Shown here one piece after another: positions 44,193 through 53,640 of a DNA stretch of 64,000 bases. The stretch is from positions 496,001 through 560,000 of the forward strand of contig CAVZFL010000002.1 of NCBI GenBank assembly GCA_963774555.1, given 5' to 3'. The position numbers and the translations under genes are program-made. This DNA comes from VRUE01 sp963774555. GTDB lineage: Bacteria; Actinomycetota; Thermoleophilia; Solirubrobacterales; 70-9. Numbering within the stretch: the stretch's first letter is position 1; each line of letters begins with the position of its first letter. The notes under the pieces are model-generated. The model saw nothing but the letters and a program-made list of their open reading frames with translations. It ran no database searches and was not told the DNA's origin.

Positions 44193-47100
44193 ATGCACAC
44201 CAACCGACCCGTCATCGCCTGCCTCGCCGCCCTCTGCGTCGTTCTCGCCGGGCATCCGGGCGGCACCACCGCGGTTGCCGCGATTTCCCCACTGGGCCTC
44301 TCCCGATCGGCCGGTGGCGAAATCGAACGCTATTCGAGACACCCCGCCGAAACCCGCCCCTTCGCCGTCTGTCCGCCCCCGACCAGGCTGCGGACGAGCT
44401 GCATGGCCGCCGTCGTGCCCACCGAAAGCGGCGAACCGGTCGCGGGCCCCAGCCTCGAAGGCACCGGCCAACTCGGCGGCTTCTCCCCCACGGACCTTCG
44501 CTCCGCCTACAACCTCCCCGCCGAAGGCGGTGCGGGCCAGACCGTCGCGATCACGATCGCCTACGACGACCCCGCGGCCGAATCCGACCTGGCCACCTAC
44601 CGCAGCCACTACGGGCTGCCGGCCTGCGACGGCGCGAGCGGGTGCTTCCGCAAGGTCAACCAAAGGGGCGAAGAAAAAAACTATCCGCCGCCCAACCCCG
44701 AATGGGCCCTGGAGACGTCGTTGGACCTCGACATGGTCTCCGCCACCTGTCCGCAGTGCAAGATCGTCCTGGTCGAGGCCGACAGCAGCGCGCTGGAAGA
44801 CATGGCAGCGGCCGTCGAGGAGGCCGCCGGGCTGAGCCCGACCGCGATCAGCGACAGCTGGGCGGCGGAAGAGTACCCCGGCGAGCCGAGCGAAGACGAA
44901 CATTTCAACCACCCCGGGATCCCCACCCTCTTCGCCTCCGGCGACTGGGGCTACGGCGTCTACTACCCGGCCGCCTCCCCGGACGTGATCGCCGTCGGGG
45001 GTACCCACCTGTCGAGAGCCGGCGGCACCCGCGGCTGGCATGAGAGCGCCTGGTCGGGCGCCGGCAGCGGCTGCAGCGAATATGAGGAAAAGCCCGCCTG
45101 GCAGAAGGACGGCGGCTGCCCGATGCGCAGCGTCAGCGATGTCTCGGCGGTCGCCGACCCACAGACCCCTGTGTCGGTCTTCGACAGCTACGCAAGGTCC
45201 GGCTGGGAACTGCTCGGCGGCACCAGCGTCGCGACGCCGCTGGTCGCCGGCATCGAGGCCCTCTCCTCGAGCTCCTTCCGCTCCGCCGGTCCCAGCGGCT
45301 TCACCCGAGCCGGCAACGCCGCCGCGCTGTTCGACGTGATCGAAGGCGAAAACGGCCCCTGCGCGTTCGAAGGCGAAAACGGCTTCGAGGCCGTCTACCT
45401 CTGCCAGGCCGCCGCCGGCTACGACGGCCCCACCGGCTGGGGCACGCCTGCCGGGCCGCTGTCGCTGCCGACCGCCGTCACCGAAGGCGCGAGCAGCGTC
45501 TCAGCCAGCCAGGCGGTCCTCCACGGCGCCGTCGACCCCGGCGGGCTGCCGACCTCATACCGCTTCGAATACGGCGAAGCGACGGCCTACGGGACCAGCG
45601 TCCCGATCGCCGACGAGAACGTCGGCTCCGGGTCCGGATACGTCGAGGTCAGCCAGCCGATCGAAGGTCTCGACGGCCAGACGACCTACCACTACCGGAT
45701 CGTCGCCAGCAACTCGAACGGCACCTTCCACGGCGTCGACCGATCGTTCGGGACCACGCCCCCAACGGCGACCACCGGCGACGCCAGCGAAATCCGGGCG
45801 TCCCGCGCCACCCTCGGCGCCACCGTCAACCCCGAAGGCCTCGATACCGCCTACTACTTCGAATACGGCCACACGACCTCCTACCGGTTCAAGGCGCCGC
45901 TGCGGGCCGAAGAAATCGGCGCGGGGACCGAAGACGTGGAGATCGGCACCGTTGCCACCCACCTCAACGGCGGACAGACCTACCATTTCCGTGTCGTCGC
46001 GAGCAACTCGGCCGGCACCGTCCACGGCGAAGACCAGACCTTTGAAACCGCGCCCCCGCAGTGGACCGCCGAGTACCTTCCCCAGCCACCCAACTCGGGC
46101 AACGGGCACCTGGCCTACGGGGTCTCCTGCGTCCAGTCGGACAGCTGCGTGGCGGTCGGCGAGAACTGGAGCCTCGACCTGCATACCCGCGCCACCCTCG
46201 CCGAGGCCTGGAACGGAACGTCGTGGTCACCGATGCCAACGCCCAACCCGCCGGGACTCGACGAAGGCTGGCAGCACGACTGGTACGCCGTCCTGGGTGG
46301 GGTCTCGTGCGCTTCCGCCAACGACTGCGTCGCCGTTGGCCGCTACCGCGATGCAGGCGAAGCGGTAAAGCCCCTCGCCGAGCGCTGGGACGGCGTCGAA
46401 TGGACGATCGTGACCGTTCCGGTCCCCGCCGGCGCCACCGCGGCAAGACTCGATGGCGTCTCCTGCACCTCGCCCGTGGACTGCGTGGGCGTGGGCTCCT
46501 ATGCAGACGGCAGCGGCAACGTCGGAGCGCTCGCCGAGCACTGGGACGGCAGCAAATGGACGGTGAGCCCGATGCCGAGCCCGGGTGAAGCCAGCTCGAG
46601 CCGGCTGCGGGGCGTCTCCTGTGCCTCGCCATCGGCGTGCACCGCAGCCGGCTCCTACCAAACCGGCAGCGGCGCGGAACGGACCCTGGCCGAGCACTGG
46701 GACGGCGGCGCCTGGACGGTGCAGTCGACGCCGAACCCGGGCACGAGATCCGTCGCGGCGCTGGAAGGCGTCTCGTGCGCTTCGCCCCTGGCGTGCACGG
46801 CGGTCGGCTACTTCCAGAGTGGGCCGACCCTGGTCACGCTCGCCGAGAGCTGGGACGGCGGCAAATGGGAAACGCAGTCGACGCTCACCCCGGAAGAACA
46901 GGGAGTTCTCAGCGGCGTTTCCTGCACCGCCCCCGGCGCTTGCACGGCGGCGGGCTACTACTACAGCCCGTCGGAATGGGACCACGGCTGGCGCTCGCTG
47001 ATCGAGCGCGAGAGCGGGCTCGGCTGGTCGCTGCTGGAAATCGCCTCGATCCCGGCACCCACCGGCTGGTGGCATGAAGACTCCCTCAACGCGATCTCCT

Positions 47101-47729
47101 GCGCCGAGGCGGAAGCCTGCACCGCGGTCGGTGCCGGTATCGGCGCACCGGCCGGCAGCCTGTCCTCCGAGCGGGCGCTGGTGGAGCACGAGGTGAAGCC
47201 CCCATCGCCTCCTCCCCCTCCACCCCCGCCTCCTCCACCGCCGCCGGTCACCCCGGGCGACGGTGCCCAGGTCGAACCCGAGGGAGCCAGCCGCCCGGCG
47301 CCGGCGAACCCCGACTTCGAAATCGCCCGCATCGCGACTGGCTGCGGCGGACGGCTCGTCCTCGTGCTCCGCGCACCGGGGCCCGGGCGGTTCTCGGCGA
47401 CGGGGGTGGCGCCGGGCCACGGCGGAGCGCAGCGGGGGCGCAGCGCAAAGCGCCGCGGCAGATGCGCCCTCGGTCGGCCCGGCACAGCGATGCCCCGTCA
47501 GCCTGCCGGCCGCGACCGGCCCGGCGGCAGGCATCGCTTCCCCTACGGCACCGGTTCGACCGAGGCAGCCGAACCCGGGCTCGTGCGCCTGACGATCGCG
47601 CCGGGCAGGGAGGCGCTGCGAGCGCTGGGCCCGGCGAGCCACCTGCGCGTCGAGATCGAGGTCACCTTCCAGCCGCGCGATGGCGGACCGGCGATCGAGC
47701 ACAAGGCGATTTTCAGGCGCCCGGCCTAA
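44193..47729 (+). CDS. Secreted S53 (sedolisin) peptidase with Fn3-like modules and seven-repeat propeller
   Basis: The 1178-residue protein has a signal peptide ('ACLAALCVVLAGHPGGTTAV'). A sedolisin domain (to about 430) carries catalytic Glu174 and Asp178 in 'PEWALETSLDLDMVSATCP', an oxyanion Asp in 'SDVSAVADP' and Ser345 in 'LLGGTSVATPLVAGIEAL'. Two Fn3-like modules follow (about 430-620: 'SYRFEYGEATAYGTSVP', 'TYHFRVVASNSAGTVHGEDQ'). Seven repeats of the GVSCxSxxxC..GxY type with 'LAEHWDGxxW' strands suggest a beta-propeller with a Cys pair per blade. A polyproline linker and basic C-terminus end it. The 'CAGGAGGGAA' site selects ATG 44193. There is no separate prodomain of usual length. 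Confidence 0.88.
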   Translation: MHTNRPVIACLAALCVVLAGHPGGTTAVAAISPLGLSRSAGGEIERYSRHPAETRPFAVCPPPTRLRTSCMAAVVPTESGEPVAGPSLEGTGQLGGFSPTDLRSAYNLPAEGGAGQTVAITIAYDDPAAESDLATYRSHYGLPACDGASGCFRKVNQRGEEKNYPPPNPEWALETSLDLDMVSATCPQCKIVLVEADSSALEDMAAAVEEAAGLSPTAISDSWAAEEYPGEPSEDEHFNHPGIPTLFASGDWGYGVYYPAASPDVIAVGGTHLSRAGGTRGWHESAWSGAGSGCSEYEEKPAWQKDGGCPMRSVSDVSAVADPQTPVSVFDSYARSGWELLGGTSVATPLVAGIEALSSSSFRSAGPSGFTRAGNAAALFDVIEGENGPCAFEGENGFEAVYLCQAAAGYDGPTGWGTPAGPLSLPTAVTEGASSVSASQAVLHGAVDPGGLPTSYRFEYGEATAYGTSVPIADENVGSGSGYVEVSQPIEGLDGQTTYHYRIVASNSNGTFHGVDRSFGTTPPTATTGDASEIRASRATLGATVNPEGLDTAYYFEYGHTTSYRFKAPLRAEEIGAGTEDVEIGTVATHLNGGQTYHFRVVASNSAGTVHGEDQTFETAPPQWTAEYLPQPPNSGNGHLAYGVSCVQSDSCVAVGENWSLDLHTRATLAEAWNGTSWSPMPTPNPPGLDEGWQHDWYAVLGGVSCASANDCVAVGRYRDAGEAVKPLAERWDGVEWTIVTVPVPAGATAARLDGVSCTSPVDCVGVGSYADGSGNVGALAEHWDGSKWTVSPMPSPGEASSSRLRGVSCASPSACTAAGSYQTGSGAERTLAEHWDGGAWTVQSTPNPGTRSVAALEGVSCASPLACTAVGYFQSGPTLVTLAESWDGGKWETQSTLTPEEQGVLSGVSCTAPGACTAAGYYYSPSEWDHGWRSLIERESGLGWSLLEIASIPAPTGWWHEDSLNAISCAEAEACTAVGAGIGAPAGSLSSERALVEHEVKPPSPPPPPPPPPPPPPVTPGDGAQVEPEGASRPAPANPDFEIARIATGCGGRLVLVLRAPGPGRFSATGVAPGHGGAQRGRSAKRRGRCALGRPGTAMPRQPAGRDRPGGRHRFPYGTGSTEAAEPGLVRLTIAPGREALRALGPASHLRVEIEVTFQPRDGGPAIEHKAIFRRPA

Positions 47730-47834
47730 CGACGCCCCCAGTAGAACACAAGACGAACCAGGCGGCGCGGATCGAAGGTGACGCCCTCTCGCTGTAGCTA
47801 TACGCTCAGCGCACTATTTCCCCAAGGAAGCTCA

Positions 47835-48412
47835 GTGCAATCGCCATCCCCTCGAGCCTGGCCCTCCTCGCCGCGCTGCCCACCGCCTGCGCCGCGAACG
47901 ACGACCTAACCCTGGCCGACGCGCAAGCGTTCGATGCCTACCGCCTCTACTACTCGGGCTCGGAAGCGGCCGGTCTCCCACTCGAAGCCGTAGTGAAGGG
48001 CTGGGCGACCAATCGGCATGCACGCCAACAGGGCAGGCGGAGGATCTACTGGACCTTCATCTACGCCGACTGCACCCCTCCGCCGAGCGAAGGCGGCTGC
48101 GCCCCGCCCCTCGAGGTCCAGGTCTGGAGCGCCTGCGTGCGATCGGTCAGCCCGATCAAGGTCCGCAAGCATCACCTGTACGAGTTCCGGGGGGCGAAGG
48201 CGACTGGAGGCGACGGCCGTTACGAAGTCTCGCCCATGGAAATCTTCACTGGCCGCACCACGATCATCATCTTCGGCGACGAAAAGCCGTTGATCAAGAC
48301 CGCCGCGCGCGAGCTGCGCGAGGTGCACCGCGCTCAAGCGGCATCCCGTCTCCATCCTCCTGCGCCCGGCTCGCTCGAAGAAAAGCTGCCCTGTCAGCGC
48401 AAGCGGTGGTGA
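47835..48412 (+). CDS. Putative lipoprotein of unknown function (start obscured)
   Basis: The continuous frame encodes a leader 'IPSSLALLAALPTACAANDD' with a lipobox ending in Cys, then a globular domain 'AFDAYRLYYSGSEAAGLPLE', 'RRIYWTFIYADCTPPPSEGG', 'HHLYEFRGAKATGGDGRYEV', 'TTIIIFGDEKPLIKTAAREL'. No standard start codon is in frame after the previous stop. GTG 47835 with AAGGAAG upstream fits well but needs one more base within 47838-47840, so a one-base deletion is likely. Function is unknown. Confidence 0.6.
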
Positions 48413-48512
48413 CGAGCAGATTCGCTGGCGCGGTAGCGCGGGGTCTCGAACACCGAACGCGTCGGCGCGCGATGATCGGCCAATCAGCCGCAGCGACGGC
48501 TAGGTTGGCGGC

Positions 48513-49160
48513 TTGCGCACGATTGTCTACATAGACGCATTCAATCTCTACTACGGGGCATGCAGAGCGCCGGGACGGCGCTGGTTGAACCCCCTGGCGC
48601 TTGCCCAGCGACTGCTGCCAAAGGACGGCATCGCCGAGATCACCTACTTCACGGCCAACATCAAGCGCGATTCTGATGACCCAGGCGCACAGGATCGTCA
48701 GCGCCTCTACCACCGCGCCCTGCAGACGATCCCCAACCTGGAGATCTTCCTCGGCCGCTACATCTCAAAGCGGGTCCGAGGCGAGCTGGTGGACGCCGCC
48801 CCAAATGAGCTGCCCAGGCGAACCGTCCTCACCTACGAGGAGAAGGGAACCGACGTCAACCTCGCCACGCGCCTTCTCCTCGACGGGTTCAACCGCCGCT
48901 ATGAGTCCGCTGCGGTGATCTCCAACGACGGCGACCTGAAGATGCCGATCCGGGTCGTCCGCGAGGAGCTTGGCCTGCACGTGACCGTGGTCAACCCCGT
49001 CCTGCACAGCAAGCATCGCAGCGCCGCGCTCTCCCCGGACCCCCTGCCGGCCAACGCCAGCTTCATCCGCCTCTCCGCCCGCGACGTCGCGGAGTGCCAG
49101 TTCCCCGAGCAGATCGTCTCTCCCAAAGGCGCCCGGCTGGTCAAGCCCGAGACGTGGTGA
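48513..49160 (+). CDS. NYN-domain (LabA/DUF88-type) nuclease-like protein
   Basis: The 215-residue NYN protein has acidic catalytic residues in 'IVYIDAFNLYYGA' (Asp, Asn), 'EEKGTDVNLATRLLLDGFNR' (Asp) and 'SAAVISNDGDLKMPIRVVRE' (Asp pair), as in PIN-like RNases. It probably cleaves or processes RNA. The TTG start at 48513 is the only one fitting the conserved N-terminus. A promoter-like sequence and two hairpins begin right after its stop, followed by tRNA-Arg on the opposite strand. Confidence 0.85.
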   Translation: MRTIVYIDAFNLYYGACRAPGRRWLNPLALAQRLLPKDGIAEITYFTANIKRDSDDPGAQDRQRLYHRALQTIPNLEIFLGRYISKRVRGELVDAAPNELPRRTVLTYEEKGTDVNLATRLLLDGFNRRYESAAVISNDGDLKMPIRVVREELGLHVTVVNPVLHSKHRSAALSPDPLPANASFIRLSARDVAECQFPEQIVSPKGARLVKPETW

Positions 49161-49163
49161 GGC

Positions 49164-49250
49164 TTGGAGACCGGGCTGTCGATCCGTATACTGAAGCCAA
49201 TCCCCCTGCTGTTTCGCCAGCAGGGCGCGGGGCCGCCGAAAGGCGGTCTC
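49164..49250 (+). ncRNA. Candidate small structured RNA (promoter plus two hairpins)
   Basis: TTGGAG (49164-49169), a 17-base spacer and TATACT (49187-49192) make a good sigma-70-type promoter with start near 49199. The predicted RNA opens with stem CCCTGCTG/CAGCAGGG (49204-49211, 49218-49225) and a second stem GGCCGCC/GGCGGTC with GAAA loop (49231-49248). No reading frame follows. The hairpins may instead be terminators for the NYN gene or tRNA-Arg. Confidence 0.35.
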
Positions 49251-49385
49251 GGCATTTCTAGAGGACGGCCTTTAGACGGGTCAGGGCTCAGTCGAGGGCA
49301 TTCCCCTTGCCAGCCCTGTCGGCGCGGGCAGGCGCACCCGACGGTTCGACCACCGGAAGAAACGCTGGCCGCCGCAGCCGTTCAG

Positions 49386-49458
49386 CGCCCCCGGTTGGAT
49401 TCGAACCAACGACCATCGGCTTAGAAGGCCGGTGCTCTGTCCACTGAGCTACGGGGGC
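49386..49458 (-). tRNA. tRNA-Arg (TCT)
   Basis: The minus strand gives acceptor GCCCCCG/CGGGGGC with discriminator G, D-arm GCTC..GAGC, anticodon loop CTTCTAA (anticodon TCT) and T-arm TTGGTTCGAATCCAA. One mismatch at the top of the anticodon stem is tolerated. CCA is not encoded. Confidence 0.95.
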
Positions 49459-49498
49459 GGGTGCGCCTAGATTAGGCGCTGGCGTAGGATCGGAGGGC

Positions 49499-50302
49499 AT
49501 GCCGAGCGTCGATGCATCGGGGACGGAGCTGTATTACGAGCGGGCCGGCGCCGGCCCGCCGCTGCTGGCGATCCAGGGGATGAGCGCCACGCACCTAGCC
49601 TGGGGGCAACCGTTCCTCGAGGCGCTCGAGGCGAGCTTCGACACCATCGTCTTCGACAACCGCGGCATAGGACGCTCGGGCGAGGCGCAGCTGCCATTCG
49701 AGATCAGGGACCTCGCCGGCGACGTCGCCGGCCTGCTCGATGTTCTCGAGCTCGAGAACGCGCACGTGGTCGGCATCTCGATGGGCGGCATGATCGCCCA
49801 AGAGCTGGCCCTCGCCCACCCCGAGCGGATCCGCACGCTGACGATCGGTGCCAGCTATTGCGGCGGACCGGAGGGCACGCTGATGGCGCCCGAGGACCTG
49901 CAGATGCTCGGCGCCGCCTTCGCCTCCGGCGACCGCGAGCAGGTCTTCCGCGCGATGTGGGAGATCAACCTCTCACCCGGCTTCCGCGAGGACGAGTCGC
50001 GCTACGGCGCCTTCGCCGAGATGGGCTCGGCGCTGCCGGCGCCCCAGCCGGTCGTCCTGCAGCAGATGCGCGCCTGCGGCGCCCACGACACGCACGACCG
50101 CCTCGCACAGATCGATCTCCCCACCCTGGTCATCCACGGCGACGCCGACCGGCTGCTCACCTACCCCAACGGGCGCCAGATCGCCGCGCTGATCCCCGGC
50201 GCCCGGCTCGAGACCCTCGAGGGCGTCGGCCACATGTTCTGGTGGGAGCAACCCGAGCGCTCGGCCGAGCTGATCCGCGAGCACGCGCTGGCGCCGGTCT
50301 AA
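49499..50302 (+). CDS. Alpha/beta hydrolase
   Basis: The 267-residue serine hydrolase has an oxyanion loop 'LLAIQGMSATHLAWG', nucleophile elbow 'VVGISMGGMIAQELALAHPE', acid in 'LVIHGDADRLLTYPNG' and catalytic His in 'LEGVGHMFWWEQPERSAELI'. 'VFDNRGIGRSG' is the usual strand-4 motif. The substrate is unknown; homologues are esterases, lactonases or haloperoxidase-like enzymes. ATG 49499 follows GGAGGG. The SRPBCC gene starts 9 bases after its stop and is probably cotranscribed. Confidence 0.9.
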   Translation: MPSVDASGTELYYERAGAGPPLLAIQGMSATHLAWGQPFLEALEASFDTIVFDNRGIGRSGEAQLPFEIRDLAGDVAGLLDVLELENAHVVGISMGGMIAQELALAHPERIRTLTIGASYCGGPEGTLMAPEDLQMLGAAFASGDREQVFRAMWEINLSPGFREDESRYGAFAEMGSALPAPQPVVLQQMRACGAHDTHDRLAQIDLPTLVIHGDADRLLTYPNGRQIAALIPGARLETLEGVGHMFWWEQPERSAELIREHALAPV

Positions 50303-50311
50303 GCTGACACG

Positions 50312-50767
50312 ATGGGCACGATCGACGGCTCCGCGCAGACCGAGATCGAGGCCCCGATCGACGCGGTCTACTCGGTCGCCGCCGATGTCGAGGGATCGAC
50401 CCGCTGGCAGCCGGAGATCAAGGTCGCCGAATGCATCGAGCGCGACCGCGACGGCAACCAGGTCCTCGTCCACATGGAGACCGACGCCAAGGTGCGCCGG
50501 CTCGGCTCGGAGATGCGCTTCAGCTACGAAGAGCCGGGCCGGATCTCATGGGCGCAGGAGGACGGCGACCTGAAGGCGGTCGAAGGCCACTGGGAGCTCG
50601 AGGACCTCGGCGCCGGGCGCACCCGCGCGACCTACTGGATGGAGGTCGACCTCGGCCGGGTGCTGGGGATGGTGATCCGCGGCCCCCTGGTCGGCGTGCT
50701 GCGCGGGCAGCTGGTCGACACCATGCCGGAGAAGCTCAAGCGCTTCGTCGAGAGCGACGCGACCTAG
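50312..50767 (+). CDS. SRPBCC-family (polyketide cyclase/dehydrase-like) protein
   Basis: The 151-residue protein has a START-like fold: 'SAQTEIEAPIDAVYSVAADV', 'RWQPEIKVAECIERDRDG', 'EMRFSYEEPGRISWAQEDGD' and a C-terminal helix 'GQLVDTMPEKLKRFVESD'. It binds a hydrophobic ligand or acts in lipid or polyketide handling. It is paired with the preceding hydrolase, from which it is separated by 9 bases. It converges with the GT39-like gene. Confidence 0.85.
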   Translation: MGTIDGSAQTEIEAPIDAVYSVAADVEGSTRWQPEIKVAECIERDRDGNQVLVHMETDAKVRRLGSEMRFSYEEPGRISWAQEDGDLKAVEGHWELEDLGAGRTRATYWMEVDLGRVLGMVIRGPLVGVLRGQLVDTMPEKLKRFVESDAT

Positions 50768-50775
50768 GCCCAGGC

Positions 50776-52945
50776 CTACCGACCGCTGTCGCAACCGGCC
50801 GGGTCGAGCTTGCCCTTGACCTTGAAGACCCAGTCGGGCTCCGGGGTGATGTCGGGCTCTTCGATCACCTGTTCCAGCGCCGGGTCGTTCTTGACCCAGG
50901 CGTAGATCGGATACCAGTAGGGCGCGTCGGGCGAATCCTGTGTGAAGTGGCTGAGGACCAGGTAGTCGTAGTCGCCGGCGTTGATCCGGCGGCGGAACTG
51001 CTGGCAGCTGGTCGCCAGGCGGTAGGTCCCGTCCGACCCCGGCACGCCGATGTACTGGACGTAGTTGTCGAGGTTGGCGCCGTAGAAGCCGTACTGGCCG
51101 AAGAAGATCTCGCCCGAGCCGGCGATGCCGATCCGCTTGTGGTGTTGCTTGTGGGCGAAGTCGTATGCCTTCTGCGGACCGCCGTCCTGGAGGAAGAGGG
51201 TCGTCCGGGTGTAGTGGTGCTTGTAGTACTGGACCTCCTGGGCGCGGCCGAGCACGACCGCCAGCAGCACCACCGCGGCCGCGGCGCCGGCCACCGCGGC
51301 ACGGCTGATCAGCCGCCGCGAGCGCGCCAGGCCGAGGCCCGCCGGCGCCCAGACCAGCGCCAGGGTGAGGAAGACCGTGCCGACGATGAAGCCCGGGTAC
51401 CAGCGCGGCGTGGTCAGGACCGTGATCGCGTAGACCGCGGTCAGGAAGAGCAGCGTCTGCCAGGCGCGCCGGTCGGGCGCGCGCAGCGGCCGCGCGATCG
51501 GCATCAGCACCATCGCCAGGACCAGGCCCGGGACCAGGTAGCGGGTGTTGGTGAAGAAGCCGGTCGGCGAGCCCTCCTGCCCGGCGGCGGTGAGCGGGGT
51601 GAAGACGTAGACGAAGGCCGTCAGCAGCGCCGCCACCGCGATCACCCGCAGGATGGTGTTGCGCGAGCGCCAGGCGATGTAGACGGCCGCGGCCACGGCG
51701 ACGATCAGGATCAGCGGCCAGAGCGGCCCGAAGGCGTTGTCGAGCTGCGGGAAGAACCACCTGCGGTAGATGGTCGGCTCGGTCAGGTAGTGGGCGACGG
51801 CGAAGCGCGGCCGCGGATCGAGCGGCATCTGGTCTGGCCGAGGCAGGTGCAGCGGGCCAAACCCCGTTGTCGGGATCGGGTTGCCGCCGGTCTTGATCAT
51901 CGCCCGCACGTACCAGTAGCTGCCCATGACGAAGGTCGAGAGGCCGAGCACCCAGGCCGTGGTCAGGCGCCGGCCGCGGCCGCTGAAGACGATCACGCCA
52001 AGGCCGATCGCCACCACCGGGATCAGGAAGGTGAACTTGACCGAGGCGGCGAGGCCGGCGGCGATCCCGGCAATCACCAGCGGCCCCTTGTCGAGCAGCG
52101 GCGCCCCCAGCTCGGGGGCGTCCTGCACGGCGCCCTCCTGCGGCGCCCGGCGCTGGTGGGCGTTGATCAGGAAGGCGGCGAAGGCGATCAGGAAGGCGAG
52201 GCCCATGATGTCGTTGCGGCCCTCGCCGGGCTGGGTCTCGATCATCACCCCGGCGTCGAGCACGATCGCCCCGGCCACCAGGGTCGCCGGGCCGACCTTG
52301 TAGGGGCGGCCGATGCACCAGGCGGCAAGCAGCGCGATCGCCAGCCAGAAGAGGTTGATCAGCGGCGAGAGCCAGTCGCTCTTGAAGAGGACGATCGCCG
52401 ACGCCGTGGACCAGCTCCGAGCTCTGCGGGTAGAACCAGGCGGCGAGGCGCAGCGGGTCGGTGAACAGCAGGTGGACGGTTGAGTGTTCCTGGGCGAACC
52501 GCGCCGCGAAGGGCATGTGGTACCAGGTCGTGTCGCCGCCGAACATGCCCTGGTCGAGGCTGAGCTGCGAGGGGAAGGTCCACTCGGCGACGGTGAAGGA
52601 GGCGACGGCGAGGGCGATGATCAGGGCGATTTTCTGCACCTGCGGGGCACTGATTTCCTGGCCGTCCGCCGGCGCTTTCGACCAGCCGAGCCAGGCCGCG
52701 CCCAGGCCGACGGCGATGCAGACGACGACGATCCAGCCCGTGTAGAGGATGCTGAGCGTGCCCAGCAGCTCCAGCGAGAGCACCAGCAACCCGACCGCGA
52801 TAGTGGCGTCGGCGAGCCGCGCCAGGGCACCGGAGAATTCCGGCACGATCCAGCGCCGCAGCCAGTAGCCGCCGAGGCCGACCGCGCTGACGACGCCGAT
52901 CACGGCGAAGCAGCCGGCTATGTAGGAGCCGAAGGAGGGAGTCAC
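50776..52945 (-). CDS. GT39/ArnT-like polytopic membrane glycosyltransferase-family protein (one frame break)
   Basis: Roughly 720 residues with 12 or more membrane helices ('YWLRRWIVPEFSG', 'IALIIALAVASFTVAEWTFP', 'KFTFLIPVVAIGLGVIVFSG') and a large C-terminal extracytoplasmic domain ('SGEIFFGQYGFYGANLDNYV', 'YDYLVLSHFTQDSPDAPYWY'). 'GGDTTWYHMPFAARFAQEHS' in the first outer loop resembles the acidic catalytic region of lipid-linked glycosyltransferases. One extra base near 52396 breaks an otherwise continuous frame. It probably transfers sugars from polyprenyl phosphate to envelope components. Confidence 0.72.
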
Positions 52946-52991
52946 CGGCGCGGGATGCTATTCGCCGCGCCGGGCGAGTGACCCGACTGCG

Positions 52992-53046
52992 GGTGCAACG
53001 CTTTATCCACCCGCCAGGGGGACAACGCGTTGCACCAAGTCGCTAA
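52992..53046. repeat. 10-bp perfect inverted repeat with nested palindrome
   Basis: GGTGCAACGC (52992-53001) is complementary to GCGTTGCACC (53037-53046); the right arm overlaps CAACGCGTTG (53033-53042), itself a palindrome. It lies between the msrA 3' end and the GT39-like start, so it may be a terminator for one or operator for the other. Confidence 0.4.
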
Positions 53047-53615
53047 GGCGCGGCGGCGGGGATACGGCAGGAGACGCCGGTGCCGGCCAGGCCGCAGTAG
53101 CCGTTCGGCACCGTGTGCAGGTACTGCTGGTGGTAGTCCTCGGCGTAGTAGAAGGGGCCGGCCGGCTCGACCTCGGTCGTGATCGGCTCGTGCCCGGCCG
53201 CCTTCAGGTCCTCGTCGTAGGCGCGCTTGGCCATCTCCGCCGTCGCCTTCTGGGCGTCGTTGACGAAGTAGATGCCCGAGCGGTACTGGGTGCCGACGTC
53301 GTTGCCCTGGCGCATCCCCTGGGTCGGGTCGTGCGCCTCGAAGAAGACCTTGAGCAGGTCGGCGTAGGAGATCCTGGCCGGGTCGTAGGCGACCAGCACA
53401 GCCTCGGCATGGCCCGTCCTGCCCGTGCAGACTTCCTCGTAGGTCGGGTTCGGCGTGGTTCCGTTCATGTAGCCGGCCGCCGTCGTGTAGACGCCGTCCA
53501 GTTCCCAGAACAGCCGCTCCGCGCCCCAAAAGCAGCCGAGGGCGAAGTAGGCGACCTCGATCCCCTCGGGAAAGGGCGGCTGCAGCGGGGTGTCGAGCAC
53601 GGCGTGTTTGGACAT
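53043..53615 (-). CDS. msrA: Peptide-methionine (S)-S-oxide reductase
   Basis: The 190-residue MsrA has the active-site 'VAYFALGCFWGAERLFWELD', 'AAGYMNGTTPNPTYEEVCTG', 'GHAEAVLVAYDP' and 'FFEAHDPTQGMRQGNDVGTQ'. It reduces methionine sulfoxide with thioredoxin. Resolving Cys may be in the C-terminal 'GYCGLAGTGVSCR'. ATG 53615 was chosen by alignment; the frame stays open further upstream without a better start. Confidence 0.93.
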   Translation of the reverse strand: MSKHAVLDTPLQPPFPEGIEVAYFALGCFWGAERLFWELDGVYTTAAGYMNGTTPNPTYEEVCTGRTGHAEAVLVAYDPARISYADLLKVFFEAHDPTQGMRQGNDVGTQYRSGIYFVNDAQKATAEMAKRAYDEDLKAAGHEPITTEVEPAGPFYYAEDYHQQYLHTVPNGYCGLAGTGVSCRIPAAAP

Positions 53616-53640
53616 GCTCCGTACAAGGTAGCGTTGTCGC

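Noticed and set aside
49164..49424. Plus-strand frame ending in 'RLDSNQRPSA'
   Set aside because: Antisense translation of tRNA-Arg; no ribosome site or conserved domain.
53001..53011. DnaA-box-like TTATCCAC
   Set aside because: A single copy without dnaA, dnaN or AT-rich unwinding region is not an origin.
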